Of a stretch of 64,000 nucleotides of DNA, positions 27,115 through 36,247 are shown piece after piece. Each line of letters starts with the position of its first letter. Within the stretch, counting starts at the first letter, position 1. The stretch comes from Caldisphaera sp. (GTDB taxonomy: Archaea; Thermoproteota; Thermoprotei_A; Sulfolobales; Acidilobaceae). The notes below the pieces were generated by a model. It was not told the DNA's origin. It searched no databases and saw only the letters and a program-made list of their open reading frames with translations. Location of the stretch: contig NZ_JAGDXI010000049.1 of assembly GCF_023256325.1 (NCBI RefSeq), forward strand, positions 1 to 64,000, written 5' to 3'. The position numbers and the translations under genes were made by a program.

Positions 27115-27162
27115 TCAGGGCCTAGGTTAGTTCATCAATCACTGCTTTTAACCTTCATCATC
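27115..27162 (-). ncRNA. Candidate C/D-box guide sRNA
   Basis: Read on the minus strand, an exact C box (ATGATGA) is followed by 12 bases, a D'-like GTGA, a C'-like TTGATGA, 13 bases and an exact D box (CTGA), for 48 bases in total. Archaeal 2'-O-methylation guides have this order and size. The D' box deviates from CTGA and lacks the usual spacer before C', and I could not identify a target, so the call is tentative. Confidence 0.3.
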
Positions 27163-27229
27163 GACATATTTTAGAGTATATTAAGAAGTTAAAATCTTTA
27201 TTAAACTGAAAATGTGTTAATTTCTATGA

Positions 27230-27297
27230 TTTTGTTTAGAACAAACCTTAAAAGCATTATCACATTAAAAGACAAAGTTTACTGCTTATTTTATCAA
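27230..27297. repeat. Intergenic diverged repeat, copy A
   Basis: Shares the pattern CCTTAAA-GCATTATC...TTAAAA...GTTT...TTTATCA with 30470-30538, at roughly 70 percent identity by eye. Both copies are intergenic and in the same orientation. Origin is unknown; a relic of a small mobile element or a common regulatory unit are options. Confidence 0.4.
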
Positions 27298-27417
27298 TGA
27301 ATTTTGTTGTTGAATCAAATTGTAGATAGGATTCATATCCCTGGATATAAAGTAACAGCAGTTAAAATAGAAAAATTAACGCAACAAATATGCAAAACGA
27401 AATATTTGTTTATGTTT

Positions 27418-27984
27418 TTAATTAGGGTATAGTTCACCTAGTTTAGCTGCATTAGATAATACCTCATCAGTATTTTCTGAATGGAGCCAAATACCTTTGG
27501 TAATTTTGACTGCTTTATCTATATATTCTCCAACCTTTTTAGGTATTAAACCGAGAGTAAGCATATCCAATTCTATTTCTGCCATAGATAATAGAGATGC
27601 TGATATATCAAGATTTATGCCCTCATTAAATCCAGCATCTGTTATTAAGATAATTCTTTTGTGATAGCCAGGATTTGCAGCTCTTAATATTAAATACGAA
27701 TCTTTTATTACCTCACTAGGCGCAGTAACTTTTCCCATAATTCCTATTTTAGATATAGCTTGTTCTATCAATTCCAACCTATCAGTTAGATCAGTTAACG
27801 GGAATGAGTATCTATAAAATATAACAAGAGAGATCAATGTAGGTATGTTTCTGCTAATTAAACTCCTAGCTATAATAGAGGCTGCTCTCTTAGCGTTCTC
27901 TATTCTGTTTGGTTTATAATCTTTTCTGGCCATGCTTATACTTGTGTCAACACCTATTATTACAGCTTCTCCAATAAACTTCAA
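27418..27984 (-). CDS. von Willebrand factor A (VWA) domain protein
   Basis: A 188-residue protein that is almost entirely one VWA domain. The metal-ion-dependent adhesion site is visible as DTSISM near residue 13, with the later threonine and the ILITDAGFN aspartate strand supplying the rest. There is no signal peptide or membrane helix, so it is cytoplasmic. In prokaryotes stand-alone VWA proteins often work with MoxR-type AAA ATPases in chaperone-like assembly, but no such ATPase is adjacent. Specific role unknown. Confidence 0.82.
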   Translation of the reverse strand: MKFIGEAVIIGVDTSISMARKDYKPNRIENAKRAASIIARSLISRNIPTLISLVIFYRYSFPLTDLTDRLELIEQAISKIGIMGKVTAPSEVIKDSYLILRAANPGYHKRIILITDAGFNEGINLDISASLLSMAEIELDMLTLGLIPKKVGEYIDKAVKITKGIWLHSENTDEVLSNAAKLGELYPN

Positions 27985-28130
27985 TTTTTGTTCATCTCAA
28001 AATTAAGTCACTTATTATAAATTTGTTGACAATAGGCATTTTACCGCCTAATAATTATATTAACTTTAAAATAATATAAGCTTTTCCCACAGCAATCTGT
28101 AATTCTAGGATTAGGAAACGCTTTTGTTTA

Positions 28131-28925
28131 TTACGCAAAGAGTTCGGGGGGTATAATTAAGGGTATTGTTCCCATCTTTGCTATTATCTCATTGAATTGT
28201 CTATCATCTATTATTTTAATCTTCTTTGAGAATAAAAAAAGAGAAAGTGTTGGTACGCTTGTTATTCCTTTGCTTTTAGCTGTTTGTCTTGTTCTAATAT
28301 CATCAGATACAAATATAGCATTTTCTTTTTTTGATATGCTTATAGCTTCAGCTTCCTGTAAAGTTATACCATTCTTTCTGGCAAATTCAACTAAGGGATT
28401 TTTTGTTTGTATAACTTCATAGTTGCTAAGATAAACTAGTGATCCTCTTATTTTTGAATACCTCATTATTAATGATCTTACTGAGTTATTTGTTTCTTTT
28501 CCAATAAGAAGCCTCTTGTTAAGTTTTTTAATAATATCTATTTTATCTAATTCTAAAATTGAATATGTAGATGATAGATCAAATACTAATGAATTCTTTT
28601 TATCAAACTCTTCTATATTTTCGTTTATTTCATTAGGGTCAATAACCCCTATTTCGGGAGGAGTATTTTTCTTTAAAAAATACCATATAATTTCCTCAAT
28701 ACCTAATCCACTTATCTCTGTTGCAAGTTGAAAACTAATTCTACCTTCCTTATACGCTCTAAAAGCTATTTCTTTCATATCGAAACTATCAATAAATCTT
28801 CTAATCGCTTCTCTGACGGCTTCTGTTTTATTTGCATATATACCAGCTTTAACTAATGCATCTAATGCACTTTCACTGTATCCGCTTATTTCTATATTTG
28901 TAACCATTAAAACTACCCTTCTCAT
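28131..28925 (-). CDS. Ribbon-helix-helix / UPF0175-like / PIN-domain fusion protein
   Basis: A 264-residue fusion. Residues ~8-48 are a CopG-type ribbon-helix-helix (ISGYSESALDALVKAGIYANKTEAVREAIRRF). Residues ~52-85 resemble the UPF0175 antitoxin-like helix bundle (AFRAYKEGRISFQLATEISGLG). From ~110 the remainder resembles the DUF3368 branch of PIN nucleases, with VFDLSSTYSIL, LQEAEAISISKKENAIFVSDD and RTRQTAKSKGI. Antitoxin-like DNA binding and a toxin-like nuclease would thus be in one chain. Only some PIN acidic residues are seen (FD, EAE, SDD), so nuclease activity is uncertain. An internal ATG at residue 7 is an alternative start. Confidence 0.72.
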   Translation of the reverse strand: MRRVVLMVTNIEISGYSESALDALVKAGIYANKTEAVREAIRRFIDSFDMKEIAFRAYKEGRISFQLATEISGLGIEEIIWYFLKKNTPPEIGVIDPNEINENIEEFDKKNSLVFDLSSTYSILELDKIDIIKKLNKRLLIGKETNNSVRSLIMRYSKIRGSLVYLSNYEVIQTKNPLVEFARKNGITLQEAEAISISKKENAIFVSDDIRTRQTAKSKGITSVPTLSLFLFSKKIKIIDDRQFNEIIAKMGTIPLIIPPELFA

Positions 28926-28965
28926 ATAATTTCTGTATAGAAACCCTTTATTAATTTTTATAAAT

Positions 28966-30153
28966 TTAAAATAAATTATTTTGCAATGCAGATTGAATTA
29001 AATCTATCCCTTTTTCGATTCTGTCGGGCGTCTCAGCAACAAATGACAACCTTAAAGAAGAAAGATATTTTTCGCTAAAATAGTTGCCAGGAACTGAAGC
29101 AACTTGATATTTTTCTAATAATTGAGTTGAAAATTCTTCTCCGTTAATTTTATATTCTTCTAGATTTATAAATAAAAACATCGAACCTTTTGGTACAACA
29201 AACTTGGCCTTAGGTATTTTTTCTCTAACTGCCTTTATCATTACATCTCTTCTTTTCTTGTATTCATTAACGACAAACTTAATGTATTTTAATCTTATGT
29301 CAGATCTTAAATACTTTGCAACCATATGCTGAGCAAAAGATGGAGGACAGTAAACCATCTCTTCATTAACTAGCTTTATTTTATCTATAGTGCTCTTTGG
29401 TCCATAAACATAACCAAGTCTCCAACCTGGTATTGAGGGATCCTTTGAGAAAGTATTTATTGATATTACATTTTCTGGGGCATATTTATATAAGAATTCA
29501 TGTTCCCCTTCATATATTAGGGTTTTATAAGCTTCATCATTTATTATCCACAAATCGTTATCAATAGCTATTTCACTTAAGGCCTTAGCTATTTTATGAT
29601 CTATGATTCTACCAGTTGGGTTATCTGGACTAACCATAACTATTGCCTTAGTCTTCTTCGTTATAATATTTGATAACTCATCTATATTAGGCTGATAATC
29701 GTTTTCCATGCTTACATAATGTCTTATAATTTTGGCCTCATTATAGTTAAGCAATGGCTTATAGCCAAAATAAGTAGGATCAAACAATATGACTTCATCT
29801 CCAGGTTGAATTATAGTTGCTAGTGTTGAAAACATAGCTGCTTGTCCTCCAGCTGTTATAACTATGCTTGATGGATCGACGTCTATTGAACCTAACAACT
29901 TTAAGTCATCAGATACAGCTTCTCTTAGCTCTAATATACCTTGGCTTGGAGTGTATCCATATAAGTTCATTGATTCCTCTTTAAGCATTTTTCCCATAAT
30001 ATCTCTAATTTCAATAGGAGGTGGAATACTAGGCTGACCAGCTGAAAATACAATTATATCTTTGTTTTCCTTCTTTAGCCTTTCTCTTATTGCATCTATC
30101 TTTCTTGTTGGAGACTCTTTTAAGAAATCCACTTTATTATTTATATTACGCAT
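28966..30153 (-). CDS. PLP-dependent aminotransferase class I/II
   Basis: A 395-residue fold-type I aminotransferase similar to aspartate and broad-range aminotransferases. Seen are the FSAGQPS substrate loop, AGGQAAMFSTLATIIQPGDEV, the SPDNPTG box, the cofactor-binding NDEAYKTL and the catalytic lysine Lys237 in NTFSKDPSIPGWRLGY. The C-terminal arginine motif (SSLRLSF) binds the substrate carboxylate. It probably transfers amino groups between an amino acid and 2-oxoglutarate, but substrate choice cannot be read with certainty. It sits between the PIN fusion gene and tRNA-Leu on the same strand. Confidence 0.9.
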   Translation of the reverse strand: MRNINNKVDFLKESPTRKIDAIRERLKKENKDIIVFSAGQPSIPPPIEIRDIMGKMLKEESMNLYGYTPSQGILELREAVSDDLKLLGSIDVDPSSIVITAGGQAAMFSTLATIIQPGDEVILFDPTYFGYKPLLNYNEAKIIRHYVSMENDYQPNIDELSNIITKKTKAIVMVSPDNPTGRIIDHKIAKALSEIAIDNDLWIINDEAYKTLIYEGEHEFLYKYAPENVISINTFSKDPSIPGWRLGYVYGPKSTIDKIKLVNEEMVYCPPSFAQHMVAKYLRSDIRLKYIKFVVNEYKKRRDVMIKAVREKIPKAKFVVPKGSMFLFINLEEYKINGEEFSTQLLEKYQVASVPGNYFSEKYLSSLRLSFVAETPDRIEKGIDLIQSALQNNLF

Positions 30154-30223
30154 ATATACCGCCTCAAAAGTAAAAGTATAAAATTCTAATATAAATTTTT
30201 TGTAATATTAAGAATTAAAATTA

Positions 30224-30308
30224 TGCGGGGGGTGGGGTTTGAACCCACGCAGGCCTACGCCAACGGGCCCTCAACCCGTCCCCTTTGGCCAGGCTCGGGC
30301 ACCCCCGC
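30224..30308 (-). tRNA. tRNA-Leu (GAG anticodon)
   Basis: An 85-base class II tRNA with acceptor stem GCGGGGG/CCCCCGC, long variable arm, T loop TTCAAAC and anticodon loop TTGAGGG, giving anticodon GAG with normal U33. CCA is not encoded. A TATA-like TATAAAATAAAT lies just upstream on the minus strand. Every base outside the anticodon loop matches the second tRNA-Leu at 59840-59924. Confidence 0.97.
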
Positions 30309-30629
30309 GCATTTATTTTATACGTTTTTTTAGAATTTAAAGCTGATTTATTGTATTGCAAATTAATAATGAGAGTATTGTTTAAGAGCCACGATTGTTA
30401 TCCAATATGCTGGCTTTCATGCTTATTTCATTTTTTTGATCATATCTTATTTGATTATTAGCGTTATCTGATTTGCTTTTAGAGCGAAGCCTTAAATGCA
30501 TTATCGCCTTAAAACTAGGTTTGCCATTTAATTTATCATATTGTTAAGGCATACAATACTTAAGACCTTGAGCAACATCATTTAGGACTAAAAGGCAACT
30601 AAATATCGATTCATATAGAAATACAGATT
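30309..30629. other. 321-bp intergenic region with repeat copy B
   Basis: Upstream of tRNA-Leu and downstream of the small zinc-finger gene. It carries the tRNA promoter near its left edge and the diverged repeat at 30470-30538. No reading frame stands out. Confidence 0.5.
30470..30538. repeat. Intergenic diverged repeat, copy B
   Basis: Partner of 27230-27297. The shared core includes CTTAAATGCATTATCGCCTTAA here against CTTAAAAGCATTATCACATTAA there, and the ends GTTT and TTTATCA agree. Confidence 0.4.
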
Positions 30630-30872
30630 TCAATATTCTTCTTTTTTTCTATAAATCCTTGTAGGAGTTCCTCTTCTTTTCTCTATAAATCCTTTTGCAT
30701 GTGCAATTATGTGATTAATTAAATCAGCTTCACTATAAAAATAGGATAGCTTACAAACTGGGCAAACAAGTATAGATGTCCCTCTTAACTTATAAGCTAT
30801 AATTTTAGAACCTTTATAATTTATTTCTGTTTCTACCAAATCTTTTTCATTGACATTTATGCTATCTTCCAT
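30630..30872 (-). CDS. Small C2H2 zinc-finger protein
   Basis: An 80-residue protein with one eukaryote-like C2H2 finger: CPVCKLSYFYSEADLINHIIAH (Cys-x2-Cys-x13-His-x3-His by count from the sequence). The C-terminal tail is basic (EKRRGTPTRIYRKKEE), which suits nucleic-acid binding. Small C2H2 proteins of this kind occur widely in Thermoproteota and their viruses; function is generally unknown. The gene stands between tRNA-Leu and a PadR-like regulator, all on the minus strand. Confidence 0.72.
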   Translation of the reverse strand: MEDSINVNEKDLVETEINYKGSKIIAYKLRGTSILVCPVCKLSYFYSEADLINHIIAHAKGFIEKRRGTPTRIYRKKEEY

Positions 30873-30979
30873 TTTAATTTCCCATTTAATTTTATCGGTT
30901 AAAGAATATTTGCTTTTTCTTTTGAACTCTAAAATATTTTTTACTTTAAAAATTTTAATTATAATTTATACAAATTATA

Positions 30980-31300
30980 TCATATATGATCAAGAGTTTC
31001 ACTTAAATTTCTTAAAGTATCAGACGCTTTTTTAAGAGCCGCCTTCCCGTCCTCTGTTATTTCATAGGATCCATTTTCTGCCTTTCTTATCAATCCTTCT
31101 TTTTCTAAACGATACATTACAGTATATAGGGTAACTGTAGGAGGATTAAAGTGAAACATTTCTTTAATTTTTTTCTTGACTTGATAAGGATATGTTGCTC
31201 CCCTTGCTAATATAGCTAATACATAGATCCATAGTGTATGCACGGTTACATTCTTAATTAATCTTGCCATAGCTTTACTCGTTTTCGAATCGATTGACAT
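30980..31300 (-). CDS. PadR-like winged-helix regulator
   Basis: A ~106-residue DNA-binding protein with the PadR-type winged helix: TLWIYVLAILARGATYPYQVKKKIKE, then PPTVTLYTVMYRLEKEGLIRKAENGSYEITEDG. It lacks the longer C-terminal dimerisation domain of the PadR protein at 19.2-19.7 kb and so belongs to the short subfamily. The start is ATG 31300; AGGTGG upstream contains the in-frame GTG nine bases before it. Target genes are unknown. Confidence 0.85.
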   Translation of the reverse strand: MSIDSKTSKAMARLIKNVTVHTLWIYVLAILARGATYPYQVKKKIKEMFHFNPPTVTLYTVMYRLEKEGLIRKAENGSYEITEDGKAALKKASDTLRNLSETLDHI

Positions 31301-31535
31301 TTTTTCCACCTAGTTTACTAATTTTTACTTTCTAGGTTAAAATTTTTAATCTTATATTTGATTTTTTCGATTCGTATATAATTGAAAAGTTTTCAATAAA
31401 AATATTGATAGCCTTTTTGCTATAAATAGCGGCTAATTCTTAAGTCCTTTAAGTAGCTCTATTTTATCTAATAAAATATTAAGCTTAAGAGCTCAGAAAC
31501 TTTCAAATTATTTTCAGTATCAATGAAAAATTTTT

Positions 31536-31550
31536 AATCTTTATATAAGT
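31536..31550 (+). promoter_or_regulatory. Promoter of glyA
   Basis: TTTATATAAG at 31540-31549 is a good archaeal TATA box. It lies about 25-30 bases before the first candidate start codons, so the glyA transcript probably has little or no leader. Confidence 0.5.
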
Positions 31551-31571
31551 AAATTATAAGTGGCGAGAATT

Positions 31572-32867
31572 ATGGACATGGAATCTATAAATAAAATTTT
31601 GGAATTAACTAATTCCCAAAATATTTGGAGAGTTAAGCAAACAATAAATTTAATTGCAAGTGAAAATATTATGAGTCCTTTAGCTTTAGCAGTCTACGTC
31701 AGCGATTTTATGAATAGATATGCAGAAGGAAAACCTTTCAAAAGATATTATCAGGGTACAAAATATTCTGATGAACTAGAAGTTATGTCTAATGAACTTA
31801 TGGGAAAATTATTACATACTGATATGGTTGATATAAGGCCAATAAGTGGTACTATAGCCAATGCGTCAGTTTTCAGAGTCTTAGCAAATCCTGGTGATCA
31901 AGCAGTTATAGCTCCAGTTCAAGCTGGAGCCCATGTAAGCCATACTAAGTTTGGTACATTAGGAGCGCTCAGTATAAAACAAATAGAATTGCCGTATGAT
32001 GAGGAAAAAATGAACGTAGACGTAGATAAGGCATTAAAAGTTATAGAACAAATTAAGCCCAAGTTTGCAGTTCTAGGGGGAAGTGTTTACTTGTTCCCAC
32101 ACCCTGTAAAGGAAATATCAAATGCTATCCATTCTGTTAATGGAAAGCTTGTTTATGATGCGGCTCATGTATTAGGATTAATTGTTGGTAACGCTTGGAG
32201 AAATCCATTAGATTATGGGGCTGACGTAATGACTGCATCAACTCATAAAACCTTCCCAGGGCCACAAGGTGGTGTTGTTGCATTTAAAGATAAAGATTTA
32301 TATAAAGAGGTTGGTAAAACAATATTTCCATGGTTTTTGAGTAATCATCATCTTCATAGACTCCCTGCTACAGCTATTACATCACTTGAGATGATAGAAT
32401 TTGGAGAGACCTATGCAAAACAAATCACAAAAAACGCTAAGAAGCTTGCAGAGGCTTTAGCAGAAAGAGGTTTTAAGGTTATAGGAGAGCACATGGGTTA
32501 TACTATGAGTCATCAAGTGCTTGTCGATGTATCATCACAAGGTGGAGGCGCTAAAATAGCAAGAATGCTTGAGGATAGTAACATTATATTGAATAAAAAT
32601 CTTTTGCCTCATGATCCTCCAGATGCAGTCCAAAATCCAAGCGGTTTGAGAATTGGAGTTCAAGAAATGACCAGATTTGGCATGAAGGAAGATGAAATGG
32701 ATCAAATAGCTGAATTTATGGAAAAAGTTGCCATCAAAAAGGAAGATACCAGTAAAATAAGAGAAGAAGTTAAGGAATTTAGAAAGAACTATCAAAAAGT
32801 GCATTACGGTTATGGATTGGATCTATTGGACGGCAAGTACAATAATTTGCTAAACCTCTTAATATAA
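31572..32867 (+). CDS. glyA: Serine/glycine hydroxymethyltransferase
   Basis: About 431 residues of the archaeal SHMT type. Motifs include [30 protein letters not shown], the AHVLGLI aspartate/histidine region and the PLP lysine in [14 protein letters not shown] (about residue 226). It moves a one-carbon unit between serine and a folate- or pterin-type carrier, supplying glycine. In this lineage the carrier may be a methanopterin-like pterin, which would fit the MptE-like gene at 38 kb. GTG 31560, ATG 31572 and ATG 31578 are all possible starts; 31572 is preferred by promoter spacing. A long T tract follows the stop. Confidence 0.95.
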   Translation: MDMESINKILELTNSQNIWRVKQTINLIASENIMSPLALAVYVSDFMNRYAEGKPFKRYYQGTKYSDELEVMSNELMGKLLHTDMVDIRPISGTIANASVFRVLANPGDQAVIAPVQAGAHVSHTKFGTLGALSIKQIELPYDEEKMNVDVDKALKVIEQIKPKFAVLGGSVYLFPHPVKEISNAIHSVNGKLVYDAAHVLGLIVGNAWRNPLDYGADVMTASTHKTFPGPQGGVVAFKDKDLYKEVGKTIFPWFLSNHHLHRLPATAITSLEMIEFGETYAKQITKNAKKLAEALAERGFKVIGEHMGYTMSHQVLVDVSSQGGGAKIARMLEDSNIILNKNLLPHDPPDAVQNPSGLRIGVQEMTRFGMKEDEMDQIAEFMEKVAIKKEDTSKIREEVKEFRKNYQKVHYGYGLDLLDGKYNNLLNLLI

Positions 32868-32890
32868 AGATTTTAAAAATTTTTTTGAAA
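32868..32890 (+). terminator. T-tract terminator after glyA
   Basis: An uninterrupted run of eight T residues occurs about 15 bases after the glyA stop, which is a typical archaeal intrinsic termination signal. Confidence 0.4.
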
Positions 32891-33104
32891 TCTGTTACAT
32901 GCTACGTTTAAATGTTGAGCATTTATTGAAACGATTTTATGTTTACATAACGTTTTTAGTATTTCTATTCATTATCTCGTATATAACCTTTACTTAAACA
33001 ATTTATTTTAGTAATTTTGGTTATACTAGGCTATTCCATATATATCTGCTAACATACGTATTACATTCAGTGATAATAGGATAGATTCGGGGTAGGGGGT
33101 CAGG

Positions 33105-33455
33105 TTGAACACTATAGTGGTTATTTCATCAGGAATGTTCGACGATGATACTTCAGTTAAAGTTGCTTTCAAGGCTGCTGATATATTAAGGCATGATTAT
33201 TCAACTACAGTTTTTGTAGAGGTAATAAATTATTTTAACTTATTAAACACCTTTAATGAAATGCCCAAAATAAGAATTGGTAAGAATGAGTTAGTAATAG
33301 ACAAATCAGAGGACGTAGATAGCATTGTTAATAAGGTTGTTTCACTTGTATTGGCAAATATAAGCAATGAGTCTATTAATAACATGGATGAAGGATTAGA
33401 TTATTACGGTAAAAAAGAGCCAGAGGCTTATACTGGGGTTTCTATAGAATATTAA
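33105..33455 (+). CDS. Hypothetical protein, possible thioredoxin-like fold
   Basis: A 116-residue protein I do not recognise. The N-terminal beta strand TIVVISSGMFDDDTS, a helix with KVAFKAADILRHD, a strand TTVFVEVINYF and the later PKIRIGKNELVI would fit a thioredoxin-like alpha/beta fold without a CxxC motif. The start is TTG 33105 after GGGTCAGG, with GTG 33118 a weaker option. It stands alone, 238 bases from glyA and 135 bases from the next regulator gene. Confidence 0.65.
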   Translation: MNTIVVISSGMFDDDTSVKVAFKAADILRHDYSTTVFVEVINYFNLLNTFNEMPKIRIGKNELVIDKSEDVDSIVNKVVSLVLANISNESINNMDEGLDYYGKKEPEAYTGVSIEY

Positions 33456-33590
33456 TTTTAATATAAAATTATATTAGTGTTTTATAAATTATAAAATAAT
33501 TATAATAATAAAAATATTTAAATGCTAATTTGTATCTAATTACTTTTGGATAAAAGAAGCGTATAAAATGATAATAATGGAGGAAAACAG

Positions 33591-34550
33591 ATGTCAGAAA
33601 GGAAAACAAAAGATTTTTTGTATAAAGTAATTGCAGAGCTCTATAACAAGTCCGAGTATATAGAGGTAATAGACTATCCAAGGAGTATTAATAGGAGAAG
33701 TATTGATTTGGCTGTTAAATTAAATAATGATAGGTTTTTGTTAATTAAGGTAGCTCATGATTTAGAAGAAATTCCTAAAGGAGAAATAGCTGAACTTCTA
33801 GGTTTATCTTTAAGACTTGGAATACCATCTATTATAATAACTGAAAAAAATAGAGGTATTTTAATGGTAGATGGGGTTGTTTATGAGAAAAATGGAGCTA
33901 AAGCTGTGAAGCTTGAAACTTTAATATCTGCATTGGAAAATAATGATGTATATATATTTCAAGATAAAGAAAGTTTTAAGGTAAAAATAAATCCAGAAAA
34001 GCTAAGAGAAAAGAGAATAAGTAGGAACATGAGCCTAGGTGAAGTAGCTTCTATTCTTCATGTTTCTAGGAGGTCTGTCTATGAATATGAAAGAGGGACT
34101 ATAGAACCTTCTGTAGACTTAGGTGAAAAACTTGTTAATATATTTGGAGAAGAGATACTTCAGCCTATAAATATCTTTAGTAAAGAATATTTAGAAAAAA
34201 TAGAAGTTGAAGATCAACCTGTTGATGTATTAGAAGAAAAAATAATTTCAAACGAATTAAAAGATCTAGGATTTATAACTTATCATGCTAAGAGAACTGT
34301 GCTAGATATAGGGGCAAAAGATAAACAAGGTAATAGATTATTAATAATAGTTAGACATGGAAAAGAAGGGGCTCAAGCCCTATCAGCCAAAGCCCAAAAC
34401 CTTGAGAAGCTAAGTGATACAACAAATTCTAAGTCCTTTGTTATAAGTAACGAAAAGAGTTTAATAAAAGAGTTAGAATTAGAAAAGGCTAAAGCTTTAA
34501 CGCTTGAAGAATTTATAGAGTTACTTAGGGATAGTTTTGGGAATAAATAA
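33591..34550 (+). CDS. HTH (XRE-type) transcriptional regulator with nuclease-like flanks
   Basis: A 319-residue archaeal regulator. Residues ~1-120 resemble a RecB/Hjc-like endonuclease fold (YRPRSIN-like basic and acidic strand region). A lambda-repressor-type helix-turn-helix occupies ~132-185 (LREKRISRNMSLGEVASILHVSRRSVYEYERG). The C-terminal third (about 215-319) has another alpha/beta domain similar to the first. This architecture matches the conserved archaeal putative HTH-type regulatory proteins; targets are unknown. GGAGG precedes the ATG. It overlaps the THEP1 gene by 14 bases, so they are co-expressed. Confidence 0.82.
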   Translation: MSERKTKDFLYKVIAELYNKSEYIEVIDYPRSINRRSIDLAVKLNNDRFLLIKVAHDLEEIPKGEIAELLGLSLRLGIPSIIITEKNRGILMVDGVVYEKNGAKAVKLETLISALENNDVYIFQDKESFKVKINPEKLREKRISRNMSLGEVASILHVSRRSVYEYERGTIEPSVDLGEKLVNIFGEEILQPINIFSKEYLEKIEVEDQPVDVLEEKIISNELKDLGFITYHAKRTVLDIGAKDKQGNRLLIIVRHGKEGAQALSAKAQNLEKLSDTTNSKSFVISNEKSLIKELELEKAKALTLEEFIELLRDSFGNK

Positions 34551-35118
34551 AGAGAAAGTGCATGTAAAAAAGGCCTCAATTTCAATTACTGGTAGACCTG
34601 GGGTTGGTAAAAGCACATTAGCATTATCAATAGCTAACAAGCTAAAAGAATATGGATGTAAAGTTGGGGGATTTATAACACCTGAGATTAGAGAAGGTAA
34701 ATTTAGAGTTGGTTTTTTAGTTGAAGATTTTTATAGCGGAAAACAGGTAGTATTGGCATCGAGAAATTATTTTGGTAAAATAAAAATAGGAAGCTATTAT
34801 TTAAATGAAGAAGCCTTAGATTTTATTTTAAATGTTTTAGATAATAGCATAAGAAATTCTGATGTAATTATTATAGATGAAATAGGACCCATGGAATTAA
34901 AAGTAAAAGGTTTTGAAGAACATATGAAGCCAATCTTAGAAGGTGATAAGCCTTTTATTGCTACTTTTTATTTCAAGTTAAAATGGATAAGACCCGATCT
35001 GTACAATTTGTTAAATAAAGGAGAAATTATTGAATTAACAGTTGATAATAGGTATGAATATATAAACAAAATAGATCAATATGCAAAGATGATAAGAAAT
35101 GGAGCTATCTGTGCTTAG
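34537..35118 (+). CDS. THEP1-type nucleoside-triphosphatase
   Basis: A 193-residue P-loop NTPase. The Walker A is SITGRPGVGKSTLA at residues ~15-28, GGFITPEIR is the family's second box, and Walker B is VIIIDEIGPMELK. These are hallmarks of archaeal/eukaryotic nucleoside-triphosphatase THEP1, which hydrolyses NTPs broadly; its cellular purpose is unclear. The start is TTG 34537, or GTG at 34558, which would leave just the core domain. It overlaps the regulator before it by 14 bases and trm1 after it by 20. Confidence 0.88.
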   Translation: MGINKEKVHVKKASISITGRPGVGKSTLALSIANKLKEYGCKVGGFITPEIREGKFRVGFLVEDFYSGKQVVLASRNYFGKIKIGSYYLNEEALDFILNVLDNSIRNSDVIIIDEIGPMELKVKGFEEHMKPILEGDKPFIATFYFKLKWIRPDLYNLLNKGEIIELTVDNRYEYINKIDQYAKMIRNGAICA

Positions 35119-36247
35119 AGAAGGAAAAGCTCTAATATACGTTCCAGATACTAGAAAAGCAAAAATATCAGAAGGCATTATAGAACCATCTCATTTATCA
35201 GTTTTTTATAACCCAGTTATGGTATTTAATAGGGATTTATCAATAATTGCTTTAAATTCTTTTATTAATATGTATTGGCCTGGTAAAGAACTAGTTGCAA
35301 TAGATCCTTTATCAGCAACAGGAGTAAGAGGTATAAGATACTCTCTAGAATTAAATAATTTATCTAAAGTTATAATAAATGATATAGACAAAAATTCTTA
35401 TAATATTATGGTGAAAAACATTGAGCTAAACAGAATGAAAAATATAGAGGCCTATAATAGGGAAGCAAATGCCCTAATGAGGTCCCTAAAGTATGAGCAA
35501 GGTCAGCCAATAAATATAATAGATTTAGATCCATTTGGTAGCGTTTTACCTTTTATAGACACTTCTATTTCTATAGCCTCAAAAGGAACTCTTTTAGCAT
35601 TAACTGCTACAGATTTAGCCGTTTTAGGTGGATCTAAATATATGGCTGCTAAAAGAAAGTATAGAGTAAACTTGATTAATACCAAGCACTATAGGGAGAT
35701 TGCGATTAGAGTTTTGCTTGCCTTTATTGCATACATTTCGGCATCTTACGATAAAGTAATTAAACCTCTTATGTCGTATAGTGTAGATCATTATGCAAGA
35801 GTCTACTTGCTTATTGATAGAGGAGCTAAGAGATCGGAGGAGATGCTAAACAAAAACATTGGGTATTTTAAATATGAAAACGGATTAATAATGGGTTGTC
35901 ACGATTCCAACTGTTTAGGTCCAATATGGGTTGGAGAAATAGGTGATATAAAATTTATAGAAGAATTGCTAAATAAATTGAGCAATTTTTCTTATATAGA
36001 GACTTTTATGAGAAGTGAAAAGTTTATTAAAACATATTTAGACGAAATGAAAATACAACAGTACTTCCATCAGAGACTTGATACAATTTGCCAAAACCAG
36101 AAGACCAATATGCCTTCTTTAACTAAATTCATATCATCTTTAGAAGAAATTGGTTATAAATCTTATAAATCGACATTTTCTGACGTAGGATTTAGAAGTA
36201 ATGCTCCCTATGATGTTTTAATAGAATTATGTAGAAAATTGAAATAG
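35099..36247 (+). CDS. trm1: tRNA (guanine26-N2)-dimethyltransferase
   Basis: A 382-residue SAM-dependent methyltransferase of the Trm1 family, modifying G26 at the D-arm/anticodon-arm junction of tRNA. The N-terminal EGIIEPSHLSVFYNPVMVFNRDLS, the SAM-binding DPLSATGVRGIRYSLE, the catalytic DLDPFGS and ALTATDLAVLGGSK are complete. The C-terminal RNA-recognition domain contains MGCHDSNCLGPIWVGEI with its cysteine pair. Its end is followed directly by a small IS605-like right-end relic. Confidence 0.95.
   Translation: MELSVLREGKALIYVPDTRKAKISEGIIEPSHLSVFYNPVMVFNRDLSIIALNSFINMYWPGKELVAIDPLSATGVRGIRYSLELNNLSKVIINDIDKNSYNIMVKNIELNRMKNIEAYNREANALMRSLKYEQGQPINIIDLDPFGSVLPFIDTSISIASKGTLLALTATDLAVLGGSKYMAAKRKYRVNLINTKHYREIAIRVLLAFIAYISASYDKVIKPLMSYSVDHYARVYLLIDRGAKRSEEMLNKNIGYFKYENGLIMGCHDSNCLGPIWVGEIGDIKFIEELLNKLSNFSYIETFMRSEKFIKTYLDEMKIQQYFHQRLDTICQNQKTNMPSLTKFISSLEEIGYKSYKSTFSDVGFRSNAPYDVLIELCRKLK

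Larger units (their letters stand above)
27068..27417. other. 350-bp intergenic region with a sRNA candidate and a diverged repeat
   Basis: The region between pyrH and the VWA gene, both on the minus strand, holds no credible reading frame. It contains a possible C/D-box sRNA (27115-27162) and one copy of a ~65-base sequence that recurs in diverged form near 30.5 kb (27230-27297). The rest is AT-rich with T tracts. Confidence 0.5.
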
